A stretch of DNA of 64,000 nt from JABDMH01 sp050298535 (GTDB taxonomy: Bacteria; Bacteroidota; Bacteroidia; Chitinophagales; Saprospiraceae). The notes below the pieces were generated by a model, which ran no database searches, was not told the DNA's origin, and was given only the letters and a program-made list of their open reading frames with translations. Location of the stretch: the NCBI GenBank assembly GCA_050298535.1, contig JBNKUI010000010.1, positions 124,001 to 188,000 of the forward strand. Reading direction: 5' to 3'. Below are positions 41,404-50,982 of the stretch, in pieces; within the stretch, counting starts at the first letter, position 1; the number at the start of each line of letters is the position of its first letter. The translations under genes were made by a program, and so were the position numbers.

Positions 41404-44166
41404 ATGCCTAATAGCAGGTCAAATAATAAACAATTCCATCCACCCAAGAGAGTACTCCAATGGCTAAGATGGTTCTGTGATCCTGTCTATTTAGAAGAGA
41501 TAGAGGGGGATCTATATGAATTATACCAGGAAGAAGTAGAACTGTATGGTCCAAGAAGAGCAAAGAGGAAATATGTAATGCATGCAATACGATACTTCAA
41601 GCCCTATTTCTACGGTAAGAAAAAGTTCTGGAATCGTGTACTAAACAATCTTCAAATGCTATCACATAATATCAGATTTTCCCTAAGACACATGAGCAAA
41701 CAGAAGCTCTATACCTTCTTAAATATTTGTGGACTTGCACTGGGAATGACGTGTTTTAGTGTGGTTTCATCATTTGTCAAGGATGAATATTCCTATGACC
41801 AATACCATCAAGATGCTGATCAATTGTATAGGCTATCTCTGCAATCGATAGTGATGTCTTCTCAGGATGAAAATCTATCAGCTCAAACTCCGATATTATG
41901 GGGACCGGCCTTGAAGCGGGATTATCCGGAAGTAATGTCATTTACTCGATTTGTAAGGTTACCCAGCGAGGATGACCCCTGGCTATTCCGAACTACTAAG
42001 GGGGAATACCGCGAACAGAATATCCTTCATACAGACCCAGAGGCCCTTCAGATGTTCAATTGGCCTCTTTTACAGGGAAGTGTTGAGCACGCCCTGTCAA
42101 ACCCCAGATCCATCGTGATCACCCAGTCCATGGCGACAAAATACTTTGGTACAGAAGATCCCATGGGAAAAGTGATCGAAATAGATCCCCATCTCCGAAA
42201 CAATGATGGAATCCTCACTCAAGAAGTTTTTGAACATACGGTCACGGGTGTACTACAGGATATACCCCATCATTCACACTTCACATTCGATTTCCTGGCA
42301 CCTGCCGACGATCTTGGGGAAGTCTTAGGTGGGGATATCAATACTGGAGGAGATCTCAATCCATGGTATTGGAGGGGACCCATTGCTTATACGTACTTAA
42401 AGCTCAAAGAGGGGTTTTCTGTTCAATCTTTTGAAGCAAAATTCCCACAATTTCTGGAGACCTATCTTGGAGATGCCACTACATCAAGAGGATACTATTA
42501 TATCCCCTTTCTACAACCTATTGAAGAGATCTATTTAGGAGGAAATATGGACAGTCAGCTATCTCCTGTGGGTGATCGAACTTACCCAAGGATATTTAGT
42601 ATCGTTGCTTTGTTGATATTAGCACTGGCCTGTATTAATTTCATGAATCTTGCAACAGCACGATCTTCCATACGTGCCAGAGAGGTGGGTATTCGAAAGA
42701 CGATTGGTGCATTTCGTCGTCAACTGATCCTTCAATTTCTGACGGAATCGGTTCTAATCAGTTTCTTCGCTTTTATCATCTCGATCGCATTGGCCAGATT
42801 GGCCCTGCCTGTATTCTACAGTTATCTGGGTAAGCAATGGGTCTTTCATCCAGAAATTCAATGGCCATTATTTACAGGTTTACTTTTCCTTAGTATAGGA
42901 GTAGGTCTTCTGGCAGGGAGCTATCCTGCCATGATCCTGTCGCGTTTTAAGCCGGTGGAAGTGCTCAGAGGATTTATGCCTAATACACTGCAATCCACGA
43001 TGATCAGAAAGGGGTTAGTTGTCTTTCAGTTCTTTATTTCCGCCTTTCTCATTCTGGCAACCCTGACGATTGTAAGGCAAGTGAATTTTATGAAGCACCA
43101 TGAACTGGGATTTGACCAGGATCATGTACTGGTGTTACCTCCTGACGTCATGCAAAATTTCTCACAGAACGCCAGTTCACTAAAAGAGCGACTTCTTATG
43201 ATACCTGAGGTTCAGGATGTGGTGCTGACTTCAGCAGTTCCTGGACAGAATGTAAATGGTGACGTGTATGCTGAAAAAGGAGCGGACCCGAATACGGGCT
43301 TTCCCATAGGTGAGTTCTTTGTAGAATCCAACTTTCAATCCTTGTTTGACCTGAATCTACTGTCGGGAAGAGATTTCTTTGATAGTGAAGAAGGAGATCG
43401 ACCCATCATAGAAGAGAATGGTAGTGTGAAAGAAGTGAAAGCCATCCTCAATAGGGAGGCGGTAAAGAAATTTGGTTGGATCACACCCGAAAATGCCATA
43501 GGAAAGCAAATAATACGTGACCCAAATGCAGGAGACTGGACAGCAACAGTCATTGGTGTGGTGGAGGACTTCAACATTCAGACGCTACAAGAACCGATGG
43601 TACCTATAGCATTGATCATGATGCCCCGATATAGCCACGCAGCTATTAAGCTGAAAGATGGAAATCCGAGATCCGCTATCGCTGCCATTCAAGAAACCGT
43701 CAATCAGTTTGACCAAAGCATAGTGTTTAACTACAACTTTCTGGATGAGACTTTTCAGCAACAATATGAGCAACAGGAAGATTTGGCCGAGGTTTTTAGC
43801 TACTTATCTATTCTTTCTTTAGTTATTGCCTCACTAGGTCTATTTGGTCTTGCATCATTTTCCATCTCATGCAGAGTCAAAGAGATCGGTATCAGAAAAA
43901 CCCTGGGTGCTTCAACATCAGGACTTGTGGTTCTGCTGTCCCAAAACTTTTTATTGTTGGTGGCGATCGCTATTCTCTTATCGATTCCGGTCACATATTT
44001 CGTTATAGAGCAATGGCTTGAACTCTATGCTTACCGAATTGATTCCCATCTGATCACATTTCTGATGGGCTTCGTAATTCTTTTCACCATAGCACTTCTG
44101 ACCGTGAGCAGTCAAACCCTTAAAGCAGCCCACAGAAATCCAGTCATCAGCTTGCGAGCCGATTGA
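41404..44166 (+). CDS. prefix-domain MacB/FtsX-type ABC transporter permease
   Basis: 920 residues. The N-terminal ~80 residues form the permease-prefix domain: PPKRVLQWLRWFCDPVYLEEIEGDL, then a helix ending AIRYFKPYF. The rest is two MacB-core plus FtsX units. The first has a membrane helix at about 100-125, a periplasmic domain, and three helices after ILALACINFMNLATARS. The second begins near IRKGLVVFQFFISAFLILATL and ends with ISCRVKEIGIRKTLGAS and a final membrane pair. The two halves carry matching motifs (REVGIRKTIGA; KEIGIRKTLGA). It lacks an ATPase, so it needs a separate LolD/MacB-type subunit. Export of peptides, drugs or lipids is inferred. Confidence 0.92.
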   Translation: MPNSRSNNKQFHPPKRVLQWLRWFCDPVYLEEIEGDLYELYQEEVELYGPRRAKRKYVMHAIRYFKPYFYGKKKFWNRVLNNLQMLSHNIRFSLRHMSKQKLYTFLNICGLALGMTCFSVVSSFVKDEYSYDQYHQDADQLYRLSLQSIVMSSQDENLSAQTPILWGPALKRDYPEVMSFTRFVRLPSEDDPWLFRTTKGEYREQNILHTDPEALQMFNWPLLQGSVEHALSNPRSIVITQSMATKYFGTEDPMGKVIEIDPHLRNNDGILTQEVFEHTVTGVLQDIPHHSHFTFDFLAPADDLGEVLGGDINTGGDLNPWYWRGPIAYTYLKLKEGFSVQSFEAKFPQFLETYLGDATTSRGYYYIPFLQPIEEIYLGGNMDSQLSPVGDRTYPRIFSIVALLILALACINFMNLATARSSIRAREVGIRKTIGAFRRQLILQFLTESVLISFFAFIISIALARLALPVFYSYLGKQWVFHPEIQWPLFTGLLFLSIGVGLLAGSYPAMILSRFKPVEVLRGFMPNTLQSTMIRKGLVVFQFFISAFLILATLTIVRQVNFMKHHELGFDQDHVLVLPPDVMQNFSQNASSLKERLLMIPEVQDVVLTSAVPGQNVNGDVYAEKGADPNTGFPIGEFFVESNFQSLFDLNLLSGRDFFDSEEGDRPIIEENGSVKEVKAILNREAVKKFGWITPENAIGKQIIRDPNAGDWTATVIGVVEDFNIQTLQEPMVPIALIMMPRYSHAAIKLKDGNPRSAIAAIQETVNQFDQSIVFNYNFLDETFQQQYEQQEDLAEVFSYLSILSLVIASLGLFGLASFSISCRVKEIGIRKTLGASTSGLVVLLSQNFLLLVAIAILLSIPVTYFVIEQWLELYAYRIDSHLITFLMGFVILFTIALLTVSSQTLKAAHRNPVISLRAD

Positions 44167-44220
44167 ATTTTACAGAAGCTACTCGGACATACTCTTTTCT
44201 CTCAGGGGTAGTTGTGTAGT

Positions 44221-45333
44221 ATGATTCCTTACTATCTTTACCTCGTGAGCGCGAAAAGAAACTATAAAAAAATCGTGGTAAAGGTGGGTACTAATGTGCT
44301 CACAGAGGATGATGGCATCTTAAATGTCCGTCAGATCAATGATTTAACCACCCAATTAGCCGAGGTGAAGAGACAGGGAATTGATGTGATTCTTGTCAGT
44401 TCTGGTGCAGTGGGAGCAGGACTTTCAATGCACAAACCGCAACATTCATTGAGCCGCGTGTCTCGTCGACAATTGCTGGCGGCTATCGGTCAGCCCAGAT
44501 TAATCAATCTCTATATGCAGGCATTTGCTGAGCATGATTTGCATGTAGCACAGATATTAGCCACCAAAGAAGATTTCAGAGATCGCCTGCATTATCTCCA
44601 TATGAGACAGTGTTTCCAGGCATTGATTAAGGAGGATGTCGTCCCGGTTGTCAATGAGAATGATGTAATCGCCGTCGATGAGCTAATGTTTACTGACAAT
44701 GATGAGTTGGCTACCCTGGTTGCTTCCATGATTGATGCGGATGCTCTATTTATCCTCTCCAATGTAGATGGCGTATTTGACAGGGATCCGGCAGATCCAG
44801 CAGCCAGTATCATTTCAAAAGTAGATGACAGTACACCGGAACCAACCATCATGATTAACAGCAAGTCAAAATTTGGTCGTGGAGGGATGCATACGAAATG
44901 GCGGGTAAGTCAGAAAGTGGCTCAAATGGGCATTCACGTGCACATAGCCAATGGTCGATCTGAGAATATACTATTGAAGATTCTGAAGGGTGATCAAGTC
45001 GGGACGCATTTTCAGGCACTACAATCATTATCTCCTGTCAAGAAATGGATCGCATATCAGAACGATCATCAGCGAGGGGCTGTCAGCATCAATGAAGGAG
45101 CGGCTGCTGTACTCAAAGATGCAAACCGAGCCACCTCTCTCCTACCAGTGGGTATTACATCCATCATTCGACCCTTCAGTAAGCATGATGTCATCAGAAT
45201 AAAGGATGAACATGGTAAAACAGTGGGACTGGGAAGAGCTCAATACTCCTCTGAGACACTGCAACGGTATCTAGGCCAAAAAGGACGCCGTGCACTGGTG
45301 CACTATGATTATTTGTTTATAACTTCGGACTAG
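44221..45333 (+). CDS. proB: glutamate 5-kinase
   Basis: 370 residues from the ATG at 44221 (a TTG at 44212 is also in frame); first step of proline synthesis. The amino-acid kinase domain carries KIVVKVGTNVLT, DVILVSSGAVGAG, PVVNENDVIAVDEL and FGRGGMHTKW. The C-terminal ~95 residues are a PUA domain (GAVSINEGAAAVLKD, LLPVGITSI, KTVGLGRAQYSS). It phosphorylates glutamate for proA, which begins 19 bp downstream in the same operon. Feedback inhibition by proline is known for the family. Confidence 0.96.
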   Translation: MIPYYLYLVSAKRNYKKIVVKVGTNVLTEDDGILNVRQINDLTTQLAEVKRQGIDVILVSSGAVGAGLSMHKPQHSLSRVSRRQLLAAIGQPRLINLYMQAFAEHDLHVAQILATKEDFRDRLHYLHMRQCFQALIKEDVVPVVNENDVIAVDELMFTDNDELATLVASMIDADALFILSNVDGVFDRDPADPAASIISKVDDSTPEPTIMINSKSKFGRGGMHTKWRVSQKVAQMGIHVHIANGRSENILLKILKGDQVGTHFQALQSLSPVKKWIAYQNDHQRGAVSINEGAAAVLKDANRATSLLPVGITSIIRPFSKHDVIRIKDEHGKTVGLGRAQYSSETLQRYLGQKGRRALVHYDYLFITSD

Positions 45334-45352
45334 AAGGAAAGTAAAGTTAGTA

Positions 45353-46621
45353 ATGGAGACAGCTACCATTGAAATAGATGTTCTGACGGGACTTGAAAAA
45401 CTTAGTAAATCCGCCAGAAGACTTGTCCAGTTGAGTGATGAGGAGATCCGGGCCATCTTATATGATATTGCAGATATCACCGGCCAGCATCACGATCTCA
45501 TACTGAGGGAGAATCGCAAAGATCTTGATCGAATGGATCCGGCTAATCCCAAGTATGATAGACTGTTGCTCAATCCAGATCGACTCATTGCCATCGAAAA
45601 TGATATTCGGGCTGTTGCTGACCTTCCCTCCCCGCTGGGTCGCATTCTAGAAGAACGTCATACCGACGCGGGTCTGCACCTAAAAAAAATATCTGTGCCA
45701 CTAGGGGTAATTGGTATCGTATACGAATCAAGACCTAATGTGACATTTGACGTGATTGCCCTTTGTCTCAAGTCGGGCAATGCTTCGGCTCTAAAAGGTA
45801 GTCGAGATGCACATTTCTCCAACCTGGCAATCGTACAGTTGATCAAAGAGGTACTGATGAAATATGGTCTGGAAGATGCGATCTACTTGGCCCCCAGTGC
45901 CCGTGAAAGCCTCTCCTTCATACTGGAGGCTACCAATTACATCGACATTATCATCCCCAGAGGTAGTCAGGGACTGATCAATTTTGTACGGGATCACGCA
46001 AAAGTGCCAGTTATAGAAACGGGTGCTGGTATTGTACACACCTACTACGATCATTCAGCTGATCTGGAGCTAGGCAAGAACATTATTGTCAATGCGAAGA
46101 CAAGAAGAGTCAGCGTATGTAATGCCCTTGATACACTTCTCATCCACAAGGATCGGGTGAACGATTTGTTAGTCATTTTTGAGGGATTGGATCTAGAAAA
46201 TAGCCTAGAAATCTTTGCCGATGATATTTCATATGAGGTTTTGAAAAATCATTACGATAGAAATCTACTGCACGGTGCAACGGTAGAGGATTTTGGCACA
46301 GAATTTCTGTCCATGAAAATGTCGATCAAAGTAGTTGAAAGTATGGAGCAAGCGCTCGATCACATTGCTAAATATAGCTCTAAGCATTCGGAGGCAATTA
46401 TCGCATCAGATCAGGAAACAATCGACCATTTTTTCAAAAATGTAGATGCCGCAGCCGTATATGCTAATACTTCCACTGCATTTACCGATGGTGGACAGTT
46501 TGGGCTAGGTGCTGAAATTGGTATCAGCACTCAAAAACTACACGCGAGAGGTCCTATGGGCTTAGCAGAAATTACGAGTTATAAGTGGATAATCTCCAGC
46601 AATGGACTGACACGCCCATGA
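45353..46621 (+). CDS. proA: glutamate-5-semialdehyde dehydrogenase (gamma-glutamyl phosphate reductase)
   Basis: 422 residues, an aldehyde-dehydrogenase-fold NADPH enzyme. The catalytic cysteine is Cys256 in RRVSVCNALDTLL. Family blocks VPLGVIGIVYESRPNVTFDV, LKSGNASALKGS and IIPRGSQGLINFV are all present, as is DGGQFGLGAEIGISTQKLHARGP near the end. It makes glutamate semialdehyde, which cyclises to the proline precursor and is also the product of rocD. Second gene of proBA; it ends convergently 11 bp from the DUF6702 gene. Confidence 0.97.
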   Translation: METATIEIDVLTGLEKLSKSARRLVQLSDEEIRAILYDIADITGQHHDLILRENRKDLDRMDPANPKYDRLLLNPDRLIAIENDIRAVADLPSPLGRILEERHTDAGLHLKKISVPLGVIGIVYESRPNVTFDVIALCLKSGNASALKGSRDAHFSNLAIVQLIKEVLMKYGLEDAIYLAPSARESLSFILEATNYIDIIIPRGSQGLINFVRDHAKVPVIETGAGIVHTYYDHSADLELGKNIIVNAKTRRVSVCNALDTLLIHKDRVNDLLVIFEGLDLENSLEIFADDISYEVLKNHYDRNLLHGATVEDFGTEFLSMKMSIKVVESMEQALDHIAKYSSKHSEAIIASDQETIDHFFKNVDAAAVYANTSTAFTDGGQFGLGAEIGISTQKLHARGPMGLAEITSYKWIISSNGLTRP

Positions 46622-46632
46622 TATCTGATTCA

Positions 46633-47118
46633 TCAGAATACAAATACATGCTCTTGACGATCTACATCCAGGTTTTTTGATTTGCGTTTTCTGTCTTTGT
46701 CTATGACATGCACCATATTAACCTGGTCTTCGTAGATAGCAAGTAGCACACTGCTTTTGACTTTTATACTACCTGATTGCTCAAAAGCATTCTCAGATCG
46801 CAAAATGACTGTGATGGTCTCCGTGACACCTTCACCCTCCGCATAGCAATCTACGAGTGAAAGATTTACCGATGCCCCTTCGTTAAAGACCTGAAAATTT
46901 GCATCGATATACTCTTTAACATCCATTTTTATCTGCTCAGAGGAATCACTGAAGATCCATTGGTTCACATGGTTGAATTGTTGCATTCCAAGTTCGAAAT
47001 CGTTGCGAAAAATGCGATGCCTCACTTCCATGTGTTGGGCATCATCTTTTGAGATATAACAGATACTGACATAAAATGCATGCCAGCTACCCAATAAATA
47101 GAATAGCAACGTCCACAT
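46633..47118 (-). CDS. DUF6702-like exported protein
   Basis: 161 residues. A short hydrophobic N-terminus (WTLLFYLLGSW) is followed by HAFYVSICYISKDDAQHMEVRHRIFRNDFELGM. This matches the opening of DUF6702, where a His-x-Phe-Tyr-Val-Ser strand leads into an IFxDDLE motif; here the Asp-Asp is replaced by Asn-Asp. Strand-rich residues follow. Function is not known. It is the last gene of a minus-strand trio, 5 bp after the M28 peptidase gene. Confidence 0.7.
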   Translation of the reverse strand: MWTLLFYLLGSWHAFYVSICYISKDDAQHMEVRHRIFRNDFELGMQQFNHVNQWIFSDSSEQIKMDVKEYIDANFQVFNEGASVNLSLVDCYAEGEGVTETITVILRSENAFEQSGSIKVKSSVLLAIYEDQVNMVHVIDKDRKRKSKNLDVDRQEHVFVF

Positions 47119-47123
47119 AGAAC

Positions 47124-48494
47124 CTACAGTCCGTATTGATCCAACAGATAAATCATACCTGCCATCGTTGCGGTGCCCAGTTCCAACTCGCGAAAGTGAA
47201 CGGTCTCAAAGACATCATTAGGCGAATGGTGAAGGTCAAACATCTTCTGACCATCCACGATCAAACCCATCATGGGAGTACCGTCAGCTCTATGCAGAGG
47301 TCCAATGTCGACACCTCCTCCACCTTTGCTGATGTACGAGATTGTATTTCTTGGAAACAGTGGCAGAAAGCTTTCGACTTTGGCCCGCTTTTCATCAGGT
47401 GCAGTCATCCCAAATCCCCGAGGGCTAAAACCTCCGGCATCCGACTCAATGGCCACGATATGACGTTCTTTCATGGCAACAGCACTATCGGCGTAGGCTC
47501 TTCCACCACGGGTACCATTTTCTTCATTAATAAACATCACTGCACGAATAGTGCGTTTTGGACGAATTCCTTGATCCACGATGAGTTTCAAGGCTCCCAG
47601 CGAGTGCATACAACCCGCACCGTCATCATGAGCGCCATCTCCCACATCCCAGGAATCCAGATGACCACCCATCACGATGATCTCATCAGGAAACTCTGTA
47701 CCTCGCACCTCTCCTACCACGTTGTAAGATTGTGCATCTTCATACCATTTACAATGCATGGATAAGTGTATAGTAGCAGCAGGATCAAGGGCCAAAATAT
47801 CATGTAATTTTTCGGCCGATTGCACGCCCAAGGCTGCTGCCGGTATGGAGTCGAGTCCCTCCTCATAGTTGCCGGTCCCGGTATGAGGTGCATCGTCATA
47901 AGACGAGCTCACAGATCTTATCAAACTGGCAATTGCACCTTTTTTGGCGGCTGCAATCGCTCCCCGGGAGCGGACTATGACATTCGCGCCATAGGAGGAC
48001 CCAGTCGATATATTCCGTTGATCGAACGAGGGATTATAAAAGACGATTTTACCTTTGACTTCCTCCTGGGAAAGAAGCTCAAGATCATCCACCGATTGCA
48101 CTTCGATCACCTCCCCCGTTATTCCCCTTCCTGGCGTACCGATAGATCCGCCAATCGCCAGAATAGAAAGATCATAGTTATTCCCATTACGATCGGTAAG
48201 TATTGCCTTTTCCTTCGCACCTCTTTCCCAGTGTGGCACCATGACGGGTTGTAAATAAGTGGTATCAAATCCACAGGTATCCATCACAGACTTGACCCAG
48301 TGAATGGCTTCTAACGAGGATTTTGAGCCACTCAGTCGGGGACCAATCTCACATAGATCTTCCAACCACAAGTAGCTCTGTTTGCCAGTCAAGGCATCAT
48401 CAAAGAAGTTTTTGATCATCCGCTTGTCTTCATCATTCTGACTGTATGAAGTTAGGACCAGCATCATTGATAGAAGAAGTAGTGTAGTGCGCAT
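47124..48494 (-). CDS. M28 family zinc aminopeptidase, secreted
   Basis: 456 residues from the ATG at 48494; the longer frame to 48566 would overlap the upstream gene and hide the signal peptide (RTTLLLLSMMLVLTSYSQ). The co-catalytic zinc ligands are visible: His and Asp in GGHLDSWDVGDGAHDDGAG, the Glu pair in INEENGTRGG, Asp in ESDAGG, and His in LHHSPNDVFE. A PA domain is inserted before the catalytic domain (VKGKIVFYNPSF). The enzyme removes N-terminal residues from peptides outside the cytoplasm. It lies 19 bp after the GLPGLI-like gene. Confidence 0.93.
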   Translation of the reverse strand: MRTTLLLLSMMLVLTSYSQNDEDKRMIKNFFDDALTGKQSYLWLEDLCEIGPRLSGSKSSLEAIHWVKSVMDTCGFDTTYLQPVMVPHWERGAKEKAILTDRNGNNYDLSILAIGGSIGTPGRGITGEVIEVQSVDDLELLSQEEVKGKIVFYNPSFDQRNISTGSSYGANVIVRSRGAIAAAKKGAIASLIRSVSSSYDDAPHTGTGNYEEGLDSIPAAALGVQSAEKLHDILALDPAATIHLSMHCKWYEDAQSYNVVGEVRGTEFPDEIIVMGGHLDSWDVGDGAHDDGAGCMHSLGALKLIVDQGIRPKRTIRAVMFINEENGTRGGRAYADSAVAMKERHIVAIESDAGGFSPRGFGMTAPDEKRAKVESFLPLFPRNTISYISKGGGGVDIGPLHRADGTPMMGLIVDGQKMFDLHHSPNDVFETVHFRELELGTATMAGMIYLLDQYGL

Positions 48495-48513
48495 CGAGTG
48501 GAATATTTTCTGC

Positions 48514-49221
48514 CTATAAAGATTGGAAAATTCCATCAGGGACATTAAGTCGAAGACCTGTGGCACGGTAAGTAATTCGAATCTTTGAATTTAAAGGTTC
48601 CTGCACTTCTAGCGGACATCCTATTATACGGCTCATATTCACACCCAGTATGAAACCGCCGGCAACTTTGATATCATCGGTCACATAGAGAACGTATTTT
48701 TTCTCACGGGGTGCCTCTTCTCCCGGTGCCAGAAAAAGCTCAGTGACTTCCACTCTATAACAAAGAAAGCCCTCTATCAGCTTGCTGTCTGTCCTATCCT
48801 CATCCACGACATATTGAAATTCACCGAGATCAGATGAAGACTCCAGGAAATAGGGTTGCTGCACCATTCCACCAGCCTGATTTCTGGATATCAATTTATT
48901 TTCAGCCGGCAATATCAAGTAAGGATTTGTCAGTTCATCATCCACTTTTTCCTGCACTAAAATGGAGTCGGTGGAAAAGTATACGCACTTTGATTCTCGC
49001 GTAGCAAGAGATGCAAAATGCCGAATATAATCGAGTGTAGTACTGTCTGGCACTTCATCTTCACCTGACATTTCCTTGGTAAGGTAACTCACCAAAGAAT
49101 CAACGTAGGTTTCGACCAGCGGTTGTTGGAAATATTCTAAACAGAAGCTGCCTTGTGTGGTTTGAGCCCGGCTGATGGATAGGCAGGTGAGAAAACATGT
49201 CAGTATAAGAAATATCCGCAT
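48514..49221 (-). CDS. GLPGLI/DUF4412-like secreted protein
   Basis: 235 residues with a signal peptide (MRIFLILTCFLTCLSISRAQ). The C-terminal block GGFILGVNMSRIIGCPLEV and KIRITYRATGLRL has the same layout as the tail of the protein encoded at 50127-50840, so the two appear to be distant paralogues of a LolA-like beta fold. The classical GLPGLI motif itself is not spelled out, so the family call is moderate. It is the first gene of a three-gene unit with the M28 peptidase and DUF6702 genes. An exact -7 box is 48 bp upstream. Confidence 0.65.
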   Translation of the reverse strand: MRIFLILTCFLTCLSISRAQTTQGSFCLEYFQQPLVETYVDSLVSYLTKEMSGEDEVPDSTTLDYIRHFASLATRESKCVYFSTDSILVQEKVDDELTNPYLILPAENKLISRNQAGGMVQQPYFLESSSDLGEFQYVVDEDRTDSKLIEGFLCYRVEVTELFLAPGEEAPREKKYVLYVTDDIKVAGGFILGVNMSRIIGCPLEVQEPLNSKIRITYRATGLRLNVPDGIFQSL

Positions 49222-49268
49222 AGTTATTCTAAATATGATTGATGTATTAGAACGAGTGATTTACATAT

Positions 49269-49276
49269 CAAAATTA
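49269..49276 (-). promoter_or_regulatory. -7 promoter box of the GLPGLI-M28-DUF6702 unit
   Basis: The minus strand reads TAATTTTG, an exact TAnnTTTG match, 47 bp before the ATG at 49221. Confidence 0.45.
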
Positions 49277-49305
49277 TTCATCCTGATGATTATCACAGAT
49301 TTCTA

Positions 49306-50037
49306 TTAAAATTTTTCGGATAGTATGTAGGGTAGCATCTTTCTCCATGTAGGCCAGTCATGCTTCATATCACTTCCCCAGATGTCAATATCATGCCAAA
49401 TACCCTTACTCCAAAGCACCTCTGAAAACCTTCGGGTTGCGTCAGGAGCTTCATAATCTCCACTACCCGCATAAAGATGTATGTGATTTGATCCTTTTAT
49501 AGCTTCCAAAGTATGATAATCATGCATATTTGGCACATAATGTTGAGGTGAATTAAAATACACATCATCATTCCAAAATCCTTTCGTGTAAGTCGACAGA
49601 TCGTAATCTCCACTCATTGCGATTACTCCATTTAATAGATCAGGACGTTTAAAAAAGAGGTTTACTGAATGAAGTGCACCCAGGGATGCTCCCGCAACAA
49701 ATATGGGTGTATCAAAGCTAGTCTTAGACTTGATATAAGGCACTACTTCGGAATAAACATAGTGGTTGAATTGTCCCTGACGAATCGCCTTATGATGAGG
49801 TAGCATAGTAGGATGTAGCCAAGACTCAGAATTAATACTATTAATGCTGAACACCTTCACCTTTCCTGCATCGATGTAAGGAGCGATTTCATGAATAAGC
49901 TGGAAGCGCTCGTATTCAAGGTAGTCAGCTCCGGCAGTAGGGAGCAATAGCAATGCAAATCCATAGTGACCATAGGTGACTATGTCCATATATTTGTTGA
50001 GCGCCGGACTGTGCCAGCCATCTATGATGCGATCCAT
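49306..50037 (-). CDS. esterase-family alpha/beta hydrolase
   Basis: 243 residues. The nucleophile elbow is VAGASLGALHS and the catalytic His lies in DMKHDWPTWRKMLP. The acid is probably the Asp of YAGSGDYEAPDAT. The layout matches EstD/Fes-like esterases. No signal peptide is seen, so it is probably cytoplasmic. Substrates of this family range from S-formylglutathione to siderophore esters; none can be assigned here. The gene lies alone between the GLPGLI-like and DUF4412 genes on the same strand, with gaps over 80 bp. Confidence 0.87.
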   Translation of the reverse strand: MDRIIDGWHSPALNKYMDIVTYGHYGFALLLLPTAGADYLEYERFQLIHEIAPYIDAGKVKVFSINSINSESWLHPTMLPHHKAIRQGQFNHYVYSEVVPYIKSKTSFDTPIFVAGASLGALHSVNLFFKRPDLLNGVIAMSGDYDLSTYTKGFWNDDVYFNSPQHYVPNMHDYHTLEAIKGSNHIHLYAGSGDYEAPDATRRFSEVLWSKGIWHDIDIWGSDMKHDWPTWRKMLPYILSEKF

Positions 50038-50126
50038 GTAAGTATTGTTGTCAAAAAATAGAAATGGAGATTACTTAGCGTCCTGTTCAAAGTAATCTCC
50101 ACAAAAGTAGTTCTTATGCTTGGATT

Positions 50127-50840
50127 CTAAAATCCGCCCATTTGTCCCATGCCCATCTGCTGCAGCTGCTCTGTCGTCATTTCCTTATAATCGCCTTCCG
50201 GTTTTTTGAAGAAGTCAGAAGGCAAGTCTCCTGATATCTCTACTGCCCGATAGGTCATCCCCATCATTCCCAGATCCATATTGATCTCCAAAGGTGCACC
50301 TTCCAGCTTTAAATGATCCATATTCTGAACAAATGCCTTGGGTACTTTTATTTCGGGAGTAATGTAGAAAATCATCGTAGCTTTCTGTCCCTGGTTTACC
50401 ATTTCGATCATGGCTTTGTGACATTTGTACCCGAGGATCTCCTTGGTATCACTTTTGTCATATTTCACACCACTATCACCCATCATCGCTTTGGAAGCTT
50501 CAGCTTGCTTAGCTTTTTCATCGGATGATTGGACCGTCTTTATCTTCTGCCCCATCATGTCGATATAGCTTTCGCTTGTATTGTTATTGAAGTCCTGATA
50601 CATCTGCATATGCATCATCCCTCCCATCATTGTCATATCTACTTTTTGTTGCTCTTCATTGAAGTATATCACTTGTGTAGATCCCTTCATCGCATCTAGC
50701 ATTTGGCTCATTTGTGGGTTGTCTGTCTTGACATCAATAAGCTCCATTTTCACCATTCCTTCACTCAGCTGTTGAGACCATCCGGTGAAGGCCAGTGATG
50801 TGCAAATTGTCAAGACTACTAAGGCTTTAAATCTGATCAT
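50127..50840 (-). CDS. DUF4412 domain protein, secreted, Met-rich
   Basis: 237 residues with a signal peptide (IRFKALVVLTICTSLAFTGWSQ). DUF4412 features are the opening strand EGMVKMELIDVKTDN, a Met-rich region (TMMGGMMHMQMYQDF), GYKCHKAMIEM, and the closing APLEINMDLGMMGMTYRA. The fold resembles LolA/LppX lipid carriers. The high Met and Gln content could bind metal, but this is speculation. It shares its tail layout with the protein at 48514-49221. Confidence 0.85.
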   Translation of the reverse strand: MIRFKALVVLTICTSLAFTGWSQQLSEGMVKMELIDVKTDNPQMSQMLDAMKGSTQVIYFNEEQQKVDMTMMGGMMHMQMYQDFNNNTSESYIDMMGQKIKTVQSSDEKAKQAEASKAMMGDSGVKYDKSDTKEILGYKCHKAMIEMVNQGQKATMIFYITPEIKVPKAFVQNMDHLKLEGAPLEINMDLGMMGMTYRAVEISGDLPSDFFKKPEGDYKEMTTEQLQQMGMGQMGGF

Positions 50841-50982
50841 TATTTTATTAATTCGTTAGATAAACTTTAAAACTAACGCAAGGTCGCAAAATTTGATTCA
50901 TTATGCTGGGATTAAAGAAGAATCACTAGCGTGATATTCGACTATCAGGGACCACCCATGGAAGTATGGCAAAGATAGTGCA

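Noticed and set aside
47136..47765. 209-residue plus-strand reading frame
   Set aside because: It lies entirely antisense to the M28 peptidase gene, whose zinc motifs are intact; its composition (His, Cys and Thr rich) looks like a frame shadow.
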